Shown in pieces: positions 48,901-60,535 of a stretch of DNA of 64,000 nucleotides (within the stretch, counting starts at the first letter, position 1; each line of letters starts with the position of its first letter). A model generated the notes under the pieces. That model was not told the origin of the DNA, made no database searches, and worked only from the letters and a program-made list of their open reading frames with translations. The DNA lies in NCBI GenBank assembly GCA_029449235.1, contig JANATG010000012.1, positions 744,001 through 808,000 of the forward strand, in the 5' to 3' direction. Source of the DNA: Linnemannia schmuckeri. Its lineage: Eukaryota; Mortierellomycota; Mortierellomycetes; Mortierellales; Mortierellaceae. Position numbers and translations under genes: made by a program.

Positions 48901-49728
48901 AGTAGGACCAATATTCAAAGATAAACTTGCAGATCTCTTCCTTCCATCGAAAATATTGTTGCTCCGGATGAGCGTCCATCAGATTGTACAATACCAAGTG
49001 CACCAGTATCACCCTAGGTGAATTAACAATACCATCGTATCAAACAAATCTAATTAGTGCGTTCGCTTTTGTTGTGACAGATAACAATTTTTGGTAACAA
49101 AACTGTGTTGTTTTCAACATACCAACTGAGTGCGGCACGCTCAAAGAACTCTGGTCCTTGAGTGCAGACGGAACATTCGTACTTGAAGAACTCATCTCCC
49201 TTCAGCAGGGGTTTGGTTAAGCATGAAACGCAATCTATATATTTCCAATGACAAATAAATCTTACCCTGTTAGAAATTGTATCCAGACTAACTTTTTTCC
49301 TTTCAAAACTCTACTGTTATCAATACATATTCTCCACCAGACTCACCTGAATGAAAGAGTTGACCACACTTTTGACAGGGTAACATCGGCTCGTCACTAA
49401 AAAGAGGAGGAGTTACAAGGCATAGTAATTAATTATCGATTCTCAATCCTTGGCGTTCTCGTTTGACTTTTGAACAAGTACATCTTACAAGAAAGCAGCA
49501 TAAATGGTATGAAGGACTTACAACTCTTTATCCTTTCCACAATAACAGTAAATGCCTTCGGCATTGCTTTTATGGTCCGGTGCCCAATGTAGTCTTGATG
49601 GCTATCATTCACAAGAGAAAATATTTAAATGTTAGTTCTGAGGGCTTCGGTGTCAGAGCGCACGCGTCGCCGACCTTGAAAAGAGCACAAGTTGAACCAA
49701 GAGACGCGTAGAGTAATGTCTCGAACAT
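45520..49728 (-). CDS. KAT14/ATAC2-like protein: PHD finger plus C-terminal GNAT acetyltransferase
   Basis: Twelve exons on the minus strand: 49728-49675, 49601-49522, 49396-49347, 49234-49123, 49013-48883, 48590-48546, 48438-48239, 48138-47824, 47710-46270, 46188-46047, 45916-45838 and 45639-45520; 922 aa. Residues 37-85 form a complete PHD pattern (C37, C39, C52, C55, H60, C63, C82, C85). Next comes the ATAC2-type block QYFRWKEEICKFIFEYWSYL ... WWTLLEKAP, then a long Lys/Ser-rich acidic middle, then IDYCYFRREHLAQVN, RRFWPGID and the GNAT core (LQYPEYSVVVLYKRLVVGCAFM, AGIGQFMLYHLMQ, DITLHVSANNPAM, IMYQKFGFKPEQF) ending HNAFFVRLRR. This order matches human KAT14 (CSRP2BP), the second acetyltransferase of the ATAC complex. 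Exon 1 and its GTCGGC donor are the least certain parts. Confidence 0.88.
45935..45969. repeat. A35 homopolymer in a KAT14-like intron
   Basis: 35 A on the + strand, T35 in the transcript. It ends 18 nt upstream of the exon 11 splice acceptor, where a polypyrimidine tract would lie. Confidence 0.93.
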
Positions 49729-50264
49729 TGTGCGGAGAGAGATGAGGCTGAATGCAATCATTCATACGCCATTCAATCTTAGCAGCGCTCTCTTCTCTCG
49801 TTGGGTGTGCGCTTGACAGTGTCGAACCTACAGTGTGCTGCGGTGTCTCTTTGTGGGCATTTGCGGTTTTTTTGTCTTCGATGAGGAAATTTGTTTTACC
49901 TCGTAGGGGAAAGCGGTTGTGGGCCTTCCGCCATGTTTATGGTGAGGTGGGGCCATGTTATGGCCAATTCGTTCAAAACAATAATGATTAAAAGGACGTA
50001 TGTAATGTGTAAGTGTGTGAGGGTTGTGCGGAGAAAAGGGAAACAAGCAAGGGTGGGGTTCAGAAGAAAAGAAGACAGCGAGCATGCCTTCTGCTGTCTC
50101 TCTCACTGACAAACAAGTCCAAAAGCCGTCACTAATTTCACGTGACTCGATCGATGGAGTCAAAATTCAGGTACAAAAAAGCATGCATGAAAATAAATTA
50201 GTCGAGTGTATTAAGATGCTAAGTGTATGTGTGGAATGTGTGGGATATCTGTCTATCTGTCTAT
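49729..50264. other. Intergenic: KAT14-like promoter and MFS 3' flank
   Basis: 536 bp, no gene recognised. G/T-rich on the + strand; no repeat of note. Confidence 0.5.
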
Positions 50265-52229
50265 CTACTTGCGAGAGGCCTCCTCCTTCCTAGTTGCAGT
50301 CTCTCTCATACCAGCGCCACGCAACTTGACAACATAGAACAGCGCCATACAGACGATATTGATAGCGGCCTGAATGATACCATAGTTGCCATACCCAACA
50401 TGATCAACAATAATCTGAGCGATCAACGAAAAGATACAAGCCATCACCATCCTCAAAAAGTTGGCCGCCGCAGTCGCAGAAGAGCCCTGGCCGGGAATCG
50501 CGTTGACCAGGTAGGCCGCACCAGCAGATATGACCTGGGCCATACCAAAGTTGTAGATTCCAAAACCGACAATGGGCGCGGCAATCGAGAGGTGCTTCTC
50601 GGCACCAAACCCAAATAGAAGCGATCCAAAGGGGACGATGAGGAAACCAGCGATCCACATGCTGAGCGAGAGACGGTCCTCGAGGACGATTTCACCACCG
50701 TTCTTGGCTTTGGCGCGCATCAAGGCGATATCAGAGAGCTTACCACCCAAGATGGCGCCTAAAATACTTCCACCGCCGGCGCCGAGGTAGGTCAGGCCAA
50801 CCTGGTCCTCGGCCAGACCGTAGCTGTTTGTGAACAAAACTGGTGCAAGCGTTTCAACTACAATACGAGTTTGAATAGATATGGGAGGTTGATGTTAGCT
50901 TAAAGAATTTAAACAAATTGGCTGAAAAAAAAAGACTGTAATAAGGTGGTGAAGGGGGAAGAGAAAAGCTTACTGGAGAACATAAGGGCAAAGGTGATGC
51001 CAAGCTCGATGGAAGACAAAAGAACTACAGGATGCTTGAGCAACATGACGGCCTGGAAGGGGTTAAACCCGCCACCAGCACGACGAGTCGTGGACGCATC
51101 TTTTTCATTTCCGTTCTCTACAGCATACCCTTTGACCTCCTCCATCTCCTTGAGAAGGTCTCTGTCGGGAGCACGGTAGGTCTCTGGCAGGAGGAAGAAC
51201 AGCTCGACAATGACAATGACGGCAATGATGGCCATAAAGTAGAAGGTGGACTGCCAACCAAAGGTTTTGGCGAGGATACCACCCAATGGGGGTCCCAAGA
51301 CTGGACCAAGGAACTGGCCCAAGAACATCAGACCCATGGATGTACCTTGTTCCTCAGGAGGCTAAAATAAGAGTTATACCCAAATGGACGTGATGAAAAT
51401 TTTAAAAGGGAATGGTGTGATGAATGCATGCACCTCTTGGTATCTAACTTCTAAAAAACACTCCGCTTCATAACTATAATGTCCGCTTGAAACACAGGAA
51501 TACAGTACAGGCACATTACAAAGCAAACAAGAAAAAAAAAGAGTACTTACATAGATATCAGCAACAGTACCAGCACCAAGGATAGAGGCACCACCCGATC
51601 CAACAGCCTGGAAGACACGAGCAACGATAAGTGACCCTGCAGAATTAGCGTATCCACCACCCAGGGAAGCGAGGGCAAAGATGAAGGTGAAACCAATGTA
51701 GAGGACACGACGAATCTGGAAGGTATCGGAGAGTGTTGAACTGACAAGGGGACTAATGCCCATGAAGAGGATGAAGAGCGATACCGAGGCATTGATGGCC
51801 GTCTGGGATGCATTCAGGTCCGCAGTGATTTGGACAAGCGAAGGGAACTATTCAGGAAAATAGATTTGATATTTTGGAAAGCAGAGAGAGAGTGGATGTG
51901 GTTAGAATGATGGCTGCATGCACTCTTCACTCCTATTTGTTTTCTGTGGGCTGCAGCCTGCAGGTTCATCGTTTTGCCATCTTTTTGAAATGGGGCACAA
52001 AAGAGGTAGCAAACAATAACATGACAACACACAAATAAAAAAGCGGGCTAGCAATCGATTTTTTCTTCTTCTTTTGCAGCTCAGCTCAGCATAACCAATC
52101 CAAGCATGCCATCCCACGCCCAGTTAGCCCGCCCGGCCGGGTAAAAGTCAGACACAGAAATCTTCCGCAGACACAAATGAGGTTATCAGATTCTCAGATG
52201 TTTACTCCTTATTCAGAATAAACATGGGT

Positions 52230-52264
<35 letters not shown>

Positions 52265-52726
52265 GAAGCGAAACGAACTTACATAGATGGTACTGGAGAA
52301 GCCTCCAAGGGAACCAGCCTGCGAGATAACACACAGGATAACAGCCTTCCTGAACCTCGACAATTCCACTCGAGGGTCACCATGGAACTCGGGTCGGATC
52401 GACAGGTGTTGCTTCCAAAACCCTGGCTTTGATCTTGGGGTCGTAGTCGTACTAATTGGTGATGGACCAGAGGTGACGGCGTTGTTGCTATTGATGCTCA
52501 ACCCCTTCATCTCAAGATACTCTTTCTCATTATCGTGGATAGCATCGACAACAGGGTCAACCGCAAGAGTCGCTGTGGGGTCGGTATGCAGACTGGTGGT
52601 CAGGATCTCAGCCTTAATTTCGCCGAGACTGCTACTGCTGTTGCGCCTCTTCTCTTCCAAAGAAGAAGAGGGCTGAGCAGCCTGAGTGTGAATGGTGCTC
52701 GATGAGGACGAAGTGAATGCAGTCAT
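50265..52726 (-). CDS. MFS drug:H+ antiporter-like transporter (DHA1 type)
   Basis: Exons on the minus strand: 52726-52283, 51847-51551, 51361-50974 and 50857-50265; 573 aa. A Ser/Thr-rich cytosolic N-terminus of about 125 residues precedes 12 predicted helices. Helix 1 is ILCVISQAGSLGGFSSTIYFPSLVQI; the motif-A-like loop is SSTLSDTFQIRRVLYIG; SLIVARVFQAVGSGGASILGAGTVADIY and GTSMGLMFLGQFLGPVLGPPLGG match helices 4-5 of the DHA1 family (motif C, GxxxGPxxGG). A central cytosolic loop (LLKEMEEVKGYAVENGNE) splits the two bundles. The family exports drugs, polyamines or organic anions in exchange for protons; the substrate cannot be read from sequence. Intron 1 contains a 28-nt homopolymer. Confidence 0.9.
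52234..52261. repeat. T28 homopolymer in MFS intron 1
   Basis: 28 T on the + strand, A28 in the transcript, about 20 nt after the 5' splice site. It is the only long intronic run here that is A, not T, in the RNA. Confidence 0.93.
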
Positions 52727-53394
52727 GGATTCGAAATGTCGCTTCTCTCTTTTTTTCTTTTTGGGGGAACGAATCTCAGTCCAGTCTTGGAATATTAAAA
52801 ACAGAGGAGGGAAAAAGTGTTACTGCTTTGGAAGGGGTATGTGAGTGTTTAAAAAGGGAGGAGTAGCGAGAGAGGAGTGTGCGTAGAAGAAAGAAAAGAG
52901 AGGGAAGGAGTGAAGAAGAAAAGGACAAGAAGAATAAAAGAAAAAAAACACAAAGGGAGCAGCAAGCGGGATCTGAACACAGAAAAAGTCAAAAGTTTCT
53001 TCATAGCTGTCTAACCTCACTGTCCAAGAGGATCCTTATTTTTTTTTTTTCAAGGCCCGGATCCAACTTGGGGGGTGTAGTCGAGGTGTTTAATTAAGAG
53101 GTAGATAGCTTAGTCATTTTTTGGTGGCGCTCAGTGGCGTCCATGTCACCATTAACAAGCCTCATTGAATCACGGTGGAGTCTGAAAATATGAGTACATG
53201 GGGACTATTACGAGTTTTTATTTTTAAAGCGGTAGCAAACAACGAAAACGAATAAAGGAAAGAAAAAAACTAACAATGGCAATGGAGGGTAGAAGGAAGA
53301 AAGGAAACTGAACTGTACAAGACCCTCAAAGAGAAGAATGAAAAAGATGAAAACTTACGAATGAAAAGAAGATGACAATTGTCTTGGTATTATT
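52727..53394. other. Intergenic: MFS promoter and NRG1-like 3' flank
   Basis: 668 bp, no gene. Purine-rich on the + strand between 52800 and 52970, i.e. a C/T-rich MFS leader. Confidence 0.5.
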
Positions 53395-55764
53395 TTAACC
53401 GTAGGTGGTGACAATCTGGGCAAGATGATCCAATCCAGAGAGCTCAGTCTCCTGTCTTGAGTTCGACGACTGCTGCTGCTGATGGTGCTGCTCCTGCTGG
53501 AGAGGGTGATGCTGTTGCTGCTTGTGTTGATGGCTATATGAGTGCGATCCATGGGCTGAAGATCGGTTCGAGCCAGTGAGCGACAGTGAGGATGCAGACG
53601 ACAACGAGGTGATCGACGACTTGGACGAAATAATAGACGATCGGGCAGTAGTTGATGATCCATCCTCGTCTTCCTGGGGTTCGTTCAGGCTGTAGGGATG
53701 GAAACGGCCATGGTGATCGTACTGCTGTTCGCGCTGCTCGCAATGCTCGCGCTGCTGGTACTTTTCCTGCTGCAGGCAGTCCTGGATAGGATCGAAGCGG
53801 TACTTGGTCGTGGGCGTCTGAGGCGTCGACTGAGGGGAGGGCGGCATGGGAACATGATGATGAAGGTGACCCGAACCCCTTTCAGACGCAAGTCTCTCTT
53901 GGTTGTGAAGAGAGAGCGGAGGGAGCTGGAAGCCATTGCCATTATGACCATGAACATGACCAACATGCACTTGAGGAGAAGAGGACCGACGTTGGTATTG
54001 CTTCTGCGAAGAGTATTGCTGTTGATAGTGACCAGGCGAAGGATGCTGTTGAACCTCGGCATACTGGCCATGATGGTGATGGTGGTAGGGACGGTCCTGG
54101 TCAAGAGAAGGCGCTACTCCCTCCATCCGCTCGGCGTCCTGCGTCATGGGCGAAGTAGGAGAGGCAAGTGCTGCATCCGATCGATGTGCATAAGGATGTC
54201 TTGAGATGTCCACTGCATACTTGGATGACGAGAGGTGAGAATGAGAGACATATGCAGGCTGATGGTGGTAGCCTGAAGGGTGGCCTGCATTAGGCGTCAA
54301 GGGCGAGGGCATAGATCCTTGGGCCGGGGAGCCTTGTCCAGACTGGCCATGTTGCTGGGTCATCGACATCGCTTGGACATTGAAGTGAGGAAGAGGGGTA
54401 TGATGCTGATGTGTCTGGAGAATACCAGAGCTCTTGTGACGAAGAACGCCGCCAGGGATGTGGAACTCAGCCGAATTGCGACTACTTGGGTTGTCGACAC
54501 TGTTGCTACGGTCAAAGGGGCTGAAGCGGGGAGGGGAGTTTTGGCGAGACCCTTGACGAGAAGAGTTCATCTTGGCAAGGTGCACTGCAGGGCTATGTTC
54601 CCGGCTGCTCAAAACTTCTTGTGAGTGGTTGGCGGCAAGGCCGAGTGCGTAGTAATCGTGTTTCTTGGGCATACCGCGACGAGACTTTGCAGAGATGTGT
54701 GTTCGGTAGTGCTGCATCATATTGTCCTGTCTTGAGAACTTGCTTGGGCATCCGGGCATGAGACAGGAAAAGTTGCGCTCGCCAGTATGAATACGATTAT
54801 GGCGCGCAAGATGACCACTATATATTCACGAGGGGGAAGGGGGGGGATTGGAAAAATGACCATTGGTTAGACAAATGAACTTTTTAGTATGAAGCTTAGC
54901 ACCCATAAAGGACCTCCTAATAAAGGAGTCTAAAACAGACTTGTAGGATATTTACCTTGTGGTGAAGCACTTGTTGCAGCCGGGGTAAGTGCAGGAGTAC
55001 TTGCGCTTAACGACACCTGCGAGACCTGTGTCGCTGGCTGGGTCCGACATTCGTCGACCTGATGACGGGTCCTCAGAGGTACCGTCTTCCGAGTATGATC
55101 GCGTGAAAAATGGGTATGTTGGTGTCGCGGGCCCTGCTGACGATGAAATAGTGGGCGACAATTTCGAACTCCCGCTGAGACTCCGGCTGCGTTGGGAGCC
55201 AGGAATCAGAGTCTTGGAATCAGAGGAAGAGGAGGCCAGGGAGGACTGCGAGGCAGCGAGCTCCTCGGCCGAATAGATAGGAGTTGATGCGTTGGTGAGG
55301 GAGGACAACCGGGCGGCATCGTAGGGGGCGTCTTGGGCATGCTGTCTATGTGGTGGCTTTTGTTGTTGGTTGTGATTGTGGTGGGGGTTATGGTCGTGGG
55401 CGGATGCTGAAAAGTTGTGCTCGTCGCTGTTGTTGTGTGGGTAAGAGGTGATGTCCCGAGGGCTATTTGAGAGGAGAGGCGACTGTGGGACAGAGGTGCG
55501 GCCTGAAGATGGTCCAAGCTCAGTAGAGCTATCGTTCAAAATGCTAACTTTGGTTCCCGTTGCGTTGGTGATGGAGAGGCCGGCCATTCGTTTTGACTGC
55601 TGGTGCATGGCCATGTCGACATCCACTCCGTCCATGTTAGAGAAGGAAGGTTGGACTGGAGACTGAGGTTGGGAGCTGACACGAGCTGGACGGTGGACGT
55701 GATTGTGAAAGGTGTGTGCGGGTGAAGGCGAGGAGAGGGCAGGCAGTGTTGATGCTGTAGACAT
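53395..55764 (-). CDS. NRG1-like C2H2 zinc-finger transcription factor
   Basis: Exons on the minus strand: 55764-54956 and 54817-53395; 743 aa. Two adjacent C2H2 fingers sit at about residues 255-312. Finger 1 is YSCTYPGCNKCFTTRSGHLARH, continued by NRIHTGERNFSC; finger 2 is CLMPGCPSKFSRQDNMMQHYRTH. The SGHLARHNRIHTGE and SRxDNxxQHYRTH blocks match yeast Nrg1/Nrg2, glucose-dependent repressors that recruit Tup1-Cyc8, and related filamentous-fungal regulators. Flanks are long Ser/Pro/His/Gln-rich disordered stretches with poly-His and poly-Gln runs. The single intron splits finger 1 between the Thr-Thr-Arg and Ser-Gly-His codons. The exact orthologue and its targets are not determined. Confidence 0.87.
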
Positions 55765-56026
55765 GACTGTGTTCTATGTGGTGGAGAAGGCCTTTTATAG
55801 TCAAGGGAGCAAAGCGAGGGAGGGAGAGTCAAAAAAGAAAGGAAGAGGAAAAAAGAAGGGTCCTAGTTTTGAGAGGAGCTGTGCGTTTGCTGTGCTTTTT
55901 GGGTATAGGGGGAGAGAAGGGAAAAGAAACAAGGAAAGGAGATGGAGGGAAAATACAAAATCAAATAGCAATAGGAGGATAAAGAAAGGGACGGATGTGG
56001 TTGTCGTTGGCTGTATGTCGTTGAAG

Positions 56027-56055
<29 letters not shown>
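56027..56055. repeat. A29 homopolymer
   Basis: 29 A on the + strand, 263 bp upstream of the NRG1-like start codon (T29 in its sense). Confidence 0.93.
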
Positions 56056-56057
<2 letters not shown>

Positions 56058-56329
56058 AGTAAGAGAGAGGCAGCAACTAAAAAGGGTCCTTCTTGCTTCA
56101 GAGCAGGGCAGGGCAGGAGAGAAAGAAGATAGGAGAAGGCAGAGAGAAGGAAAAGGGCAGGCAGGACAGCGAAAAGGATGATGAAGAATGGTCGTTAAAG
56201 AGAGGGGAGGACGTAAAAGTATGAAATTCAGTACAATAGCGAAGAAGGGCGAGGCTGGAAAGGGAAGAAAAGAAAAGGGAGACGATAAAAAAGGAGAAGG
56301 TAGGAAAAGCGAGGAGGAGAGAAGAGAAG

Positions 56330-56531
56330 AAGGAAGGAAGGAAGGAAGGAAGGAAAGAGAAGAGAAGAGAAGAGAAGAGAAGTGGAGAGAAGAGAAGTGG
56401 AGAGAAGAGAAGTGCAGGAGAAGAGGAGAAGAGGAAGAGAGGAAGAGAGGAAGAGAGGAAGAGAGGAAGAGAGGAAGAGAGGAAGAGAGGAAGAGAGGAA
56501 GAGAGGAAGAGAGGAAGAGAGGAAGAGAGGA
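56330..56531. repeat. Compound purine microsatellite: (AAGG)n, (AAGAG)n, (AGGAAGAG)n
   Basis: Pure A/G on the + strand apart from a few bases. An AAGG run (about 56330-56354) is followed by AAGAG units, then three copies of an AGAGAAGTGGAG-like unit, then roughly twelve perfect copies of the 8-mer AGGAAGAG (56432-56531). Long mirror-symmetric purine tracts can adopt triplex structure and are prone to length change. Confidence 0.9.
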
Positions 56532-58104
56532 AGAAAGCAAAAGAGAAGAAGAAAGGAACAATGGTTAGTCAAGAAAGACTCTTTTACATTATCGTTATTT
56601 AAACATTTGAATCGACGATGGACAGGGAGTAGACGAGACACAATGACTGAATGACTGCAGATCCAAAACACACTATTCTATGCCAAGTCAGTAGTAGTCA
56701 ACACAAACACTTCCTGCAAGCAAACAAACAAACACACATCGAACACATTCACACGCAAATACAAAAAGATACAACACAGACACGCGGAGAATGAACATTG
56801 CTTTTTGGAGAAGAACAAGGACGACAAGGAAAAAGAGAGAAGGAAAAAATATAAAGGAATCAATAGCACACACATAGCACAAAGTTACAGCACCCCTGCA
56901 TTGGGGAGGTAGGGGAAGTGGACGATGGTCATTCTTTCTCTCGCCCATTCATATTTTTTAACATCGACAATAGACAATCGACACCGACACGGACCGACAG
57001 ATTAGGTCCGAGAGAGAGAGAGAGAGAGAGGGTAAGAATGAATGAATGAATGAAAAAGAAAGAGAGCAAAAAGAATAATATCCCATTGACATATGCGAGA
57101 GGAGAAACAGTGAACCAGAGGAAGGGGGAAAAAGACAAAGAAAAAAAAAGAGCTTGTTTAACCAAGTGCTGCACAACAGCAGAAGAAAAAGAAAAAGTGG
57201 TGAGCACCCTAAAAACACACACGAATGGGAGAAAAGGGAGGAAGGAATGGAGGAAGGGGATGAGATAAAGAGAGGACCGTTCCCTCTCTGTCGAAATGTT
57301 GAATGTCGATCTCGGAAGTGGAGAATAAAAAACCAAAGACAACAGGGTATCATGCACACTCACACCCTCACATAGACACACAGAAATAATCAGCTCACTC
57401 GATGTATAAAAAACAGGGTTTTGTCCTCTCGCTTCCTTATCGTCTTTTGTCCCCTTTTACGATAGTTGGATCCAACGGAGCAAGACAAAAGAACCAAAGA
57501 CGAACAACGGGAAGCAGTAAAGCCGTTGTATACTAGCTCTTGAGTATGTATGTGTGGCTTGTAGTAAATGACGACTACAACCAAGGCCGATATCGATGAG
57601 AAAAGAATAAGAATGAGGGTGAAAGAGATGGAAGCAGTTGTGTACTGACAGATGCAGTTGCAACAAGCAATCAACATCACTCCTTATTTGTTTCCTCTTT
57701 TCAACTTTTTCGCACTGCCTCTTTTTCATTTTCTCTATCCCTACCCGTCATCATATTTAATTGCCCTGTGTCGGACTGTGTTGGCGTCTGTTGTGAATGA
57801 AGAAAAAGGTCCGCACCATCATAATGTGAAAAACCAAAGAAAATCTTAAGCTCGGACAGAGAACACAATATGACTGGCCAAAAGTTAAGTTAACATATAA
57901 CGAGATAAATATATAAAAAAAAGTTGTTGCTGTTCAGGGCAAAGCTGCTCAATAATTGGGTTGAGGGTTAAAAGGGTTCAAAGGGCGATTGAATTGAACC
58001 GAGTAATTAATTAGGCAAAAACGAGTGTGCGAACTGTGTGAAAAATAACAATCGTAAAAGTGAACAGAGGAAGAGGATAATGTGCAAAAGAGACGACAGA
58101 ACCG

Positions 58105-58165
58105 GTTGGTTGGCTAGTTGACTAGTTGGCTAGTTGGTTGGTGGTTGATTGGTTTGTTGGTTGGC
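58105..58165. repeat. TAGTTGGC/TTGG-type imperfect repeat
   Basis: Repeated TTGGTTGGCTAGTTGACTAGTTGG-like units, about 60 bp. It resembles the TTGG-rich repeat near 44940-45032. Confidence 0.75.
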
Positions 58166-59300
58166 CCTTTTGCGACGTTGATATACCAGCTCGGGAACAA
58201 AAGAAGGAAAAGGATATTTGATCTTTCCAACGGACACAAAGGAGGGAGCAGTTAAATTGAAGGTGAAAGGGAAAGTAAAGTAGGAAGGGTACAAAATGTG
58301 TCATGAGAAGGGACATAACTCCCTGCGGAGGATGATGATATTCCGCATTTTCGGGATTACGACTGAATGATAAACAAAAACCAAGGGTGCGCCGGATTGC
58401 ACACGCAATTAAGAAGGAGGTGTCCTTTACGTTTTCAGTTGTTGTGCGTTTCCTGATGGCAAGTGAAGTGCAATTGTCGTTGAGGACGGTGAACAGTTGA
58501 AAAAAAAAAGGAGGGAAAAGATGAAAAAGGAAGGAAAGAAAGAGGTGGAAGAGGTAGAATGCAGGAGGTTTAAGAAACCAGGAGAGGGAGAAAAAGAGAA
58601 AGAAACAGAAAAAAAGGGAACTGAGAAAAAAGGACGCGAAAAGATAGTGCTTCCGCGTGAATATATACTGAAAGAACGATGCTCCATAACCCAACGAATT
58701 GGTACCTATAGGAGGGATCATCATCATCAACATCATCACTATCGATGTTCCCTTTTTTCCTCTTGCGTGTGTGTACCATTGACATTGTGTCAAGTGTACA
58801 TCTGCATCTCGACCTTACATATCACGTTGAGGAACAGCAAGGATGTTGGTGTAAATCTGGATCGTGATGAGGATGTGTGATGTGAGGGACAAACAAGGAG
58901 CGGATTTTGTTGTTGTTCGTATGTGTCTATGCTGTATCTAGGGAGAAAAGGAAACAGGAAGGTGGTCTTACAAGTACACAAGGACTTTTTTTTTCTTGTT
59001 TGTTTGTTGGGGATTGGATGAGTGGATGATGAAGGGAAAAGGGACGAGGAGGATGTGGAATAGGAGAGTACTGACGGACGGAAAAATGATGTTGGAGTGC
59101 TGAATTAAGAGGGATTGTTGTCGAAAGGGGGAAGGAGAGGATGTCGAGTAATTGTGTATGATGCTGGGTTGAAATGATTAGGGAAAGGAAGAAAAGTATA
59201 GAGAGAAGGAGGATGAAGACGAAGGAAAGCGAAATGAAGAAGGCGAAGAAGAGGCGAAGATGTAACAAGCAAGGAAGAGAGGAAGAAGTAGAAAAAAAAC

Positions 59301-59301
<1 letters not shown>

Positions 59302-59334
<33 letters not shown>
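59302..59334. repeat. A33 homopolymer
   Basis: 33 consecutive A inside a purine-rich stretch of the gene-free right end. Confidence 0.93.
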
Positions 59335-59339
<5 letters not shown>

Positions 59340-60492
59340 AGAGGAAGAGGAAAAGGAAGAGAAGGGTTCTTTTTATTTTTCTTTTCTGAGCAGGCGGAAT
59401 GAAAGAAAAATGCGAGTGGGATGGAGTGGAGAAGAGAAAGAGAGGGAGGCAGAAGGCAAGAGAAATAGAGAGCCAACGACGAACCATGTCTGTCCCTCCA
59501 TTGTCGCCTGTCTGTGTATATAATGGTCGGTCAAGAATGTTCAATTGAATACTTTGATAAAAAGACTCGTGCATTGACTGCACTCACTACGAATAACTTT
59601 GGTATTCATTTTTTCTTATATCCACCTCGTAATTGAATACATCCTGTAGTCAATTATGAGTTCCACTTCTCTTCTTCTGCTCCTACTGCTTGTAGGTACT
59701 TGGTACTTAAGTAGGGTTCACAAAAGGGCACTTGCAAATCGATAGTTCGACATCCACACACCAGTGCTGCTCTTGCTCAGTCCGATTGACTGCAGTCACT
59801 CACTCACCATCAACATCATCGTCGTCATAATCTATTCTAATATACATCCTATTAACAGTTAGCAACCACAACCCACACAACATATAATCTTCGTTCACTC
59901 ACTGCACCAGCAGCAGAACACTAGGCTGGGATTTGCTCACTCACCCACAAACACTTTCTCTCTCTCACACACACTCTCTCTGTCCCTCCTTTCTCTGTCT
60001 TCTCTCTTGACCATCTTTTCAAAAACGTGGATTTCGCGAAATAAAAAAAAGAAAGGATTTGCCTCTCTTTCATTCAAAAGACGTGTAACCATGGTGAGCA
60101 TTCGAACCGTTGTTTTATTACTCCTCCTCCTCTCCCTCTTTTTCTCCTTTGTAGTGTTGTTGATGAGCCAAAAAAAAAAAGTAGGGCTGTAGCATCCAGC
60201 ATGGAAACGCAAACAACAACAAACTCTTAGTCACTTTCTATTGCCACCTCCACTGTTCATTTTCGCCACTTTGCTCTCCCTCTCTCGCACACACAAACAC
60301 TCTACTTGCCAGATAAACGGCTCTTCATCTTTCCATTCCTTGGATTGGATGGTAAGGTGATGCTCAAACAAACACACAGTTCGCGTCATAGGTAGAATAT
60401 GTGCTCTTTCTTCCTTCTGTTTCCCTCTCACGCATTTCGCCTCTTGCCTCCTCACTCTCAAATCCGATAAAGAAAATAGCCAGAACCCAAAA

Positions 60493-60494
<2 letters not shown>

Positions 60495-60534
<40 letters not shown>
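60495..60534. repeat. A40 homopolymer
   Basis: 40 consecutive A in the gene-free right end. The length may be affected by sequencing error. Confidence 0.93.

Positions 60535-60535
<1 letters not shown>

Noticed and set aside
53698..55666. Long opposite-strand frames within the NRG1-like gene
   Set aside because: They mirror CAC/CAG-rich codons of the real gene (Met/Val/Arg/Leu-rich translations) and have no start context or homology.
58122..58793. 223-codon open frame on the minus strand in the gene-free end
   Set aside because: Composition is Phe/Leu/Ser low-complexity from a C/T-rich strand with no conserved motif; the same bias creates many open frames nearby.
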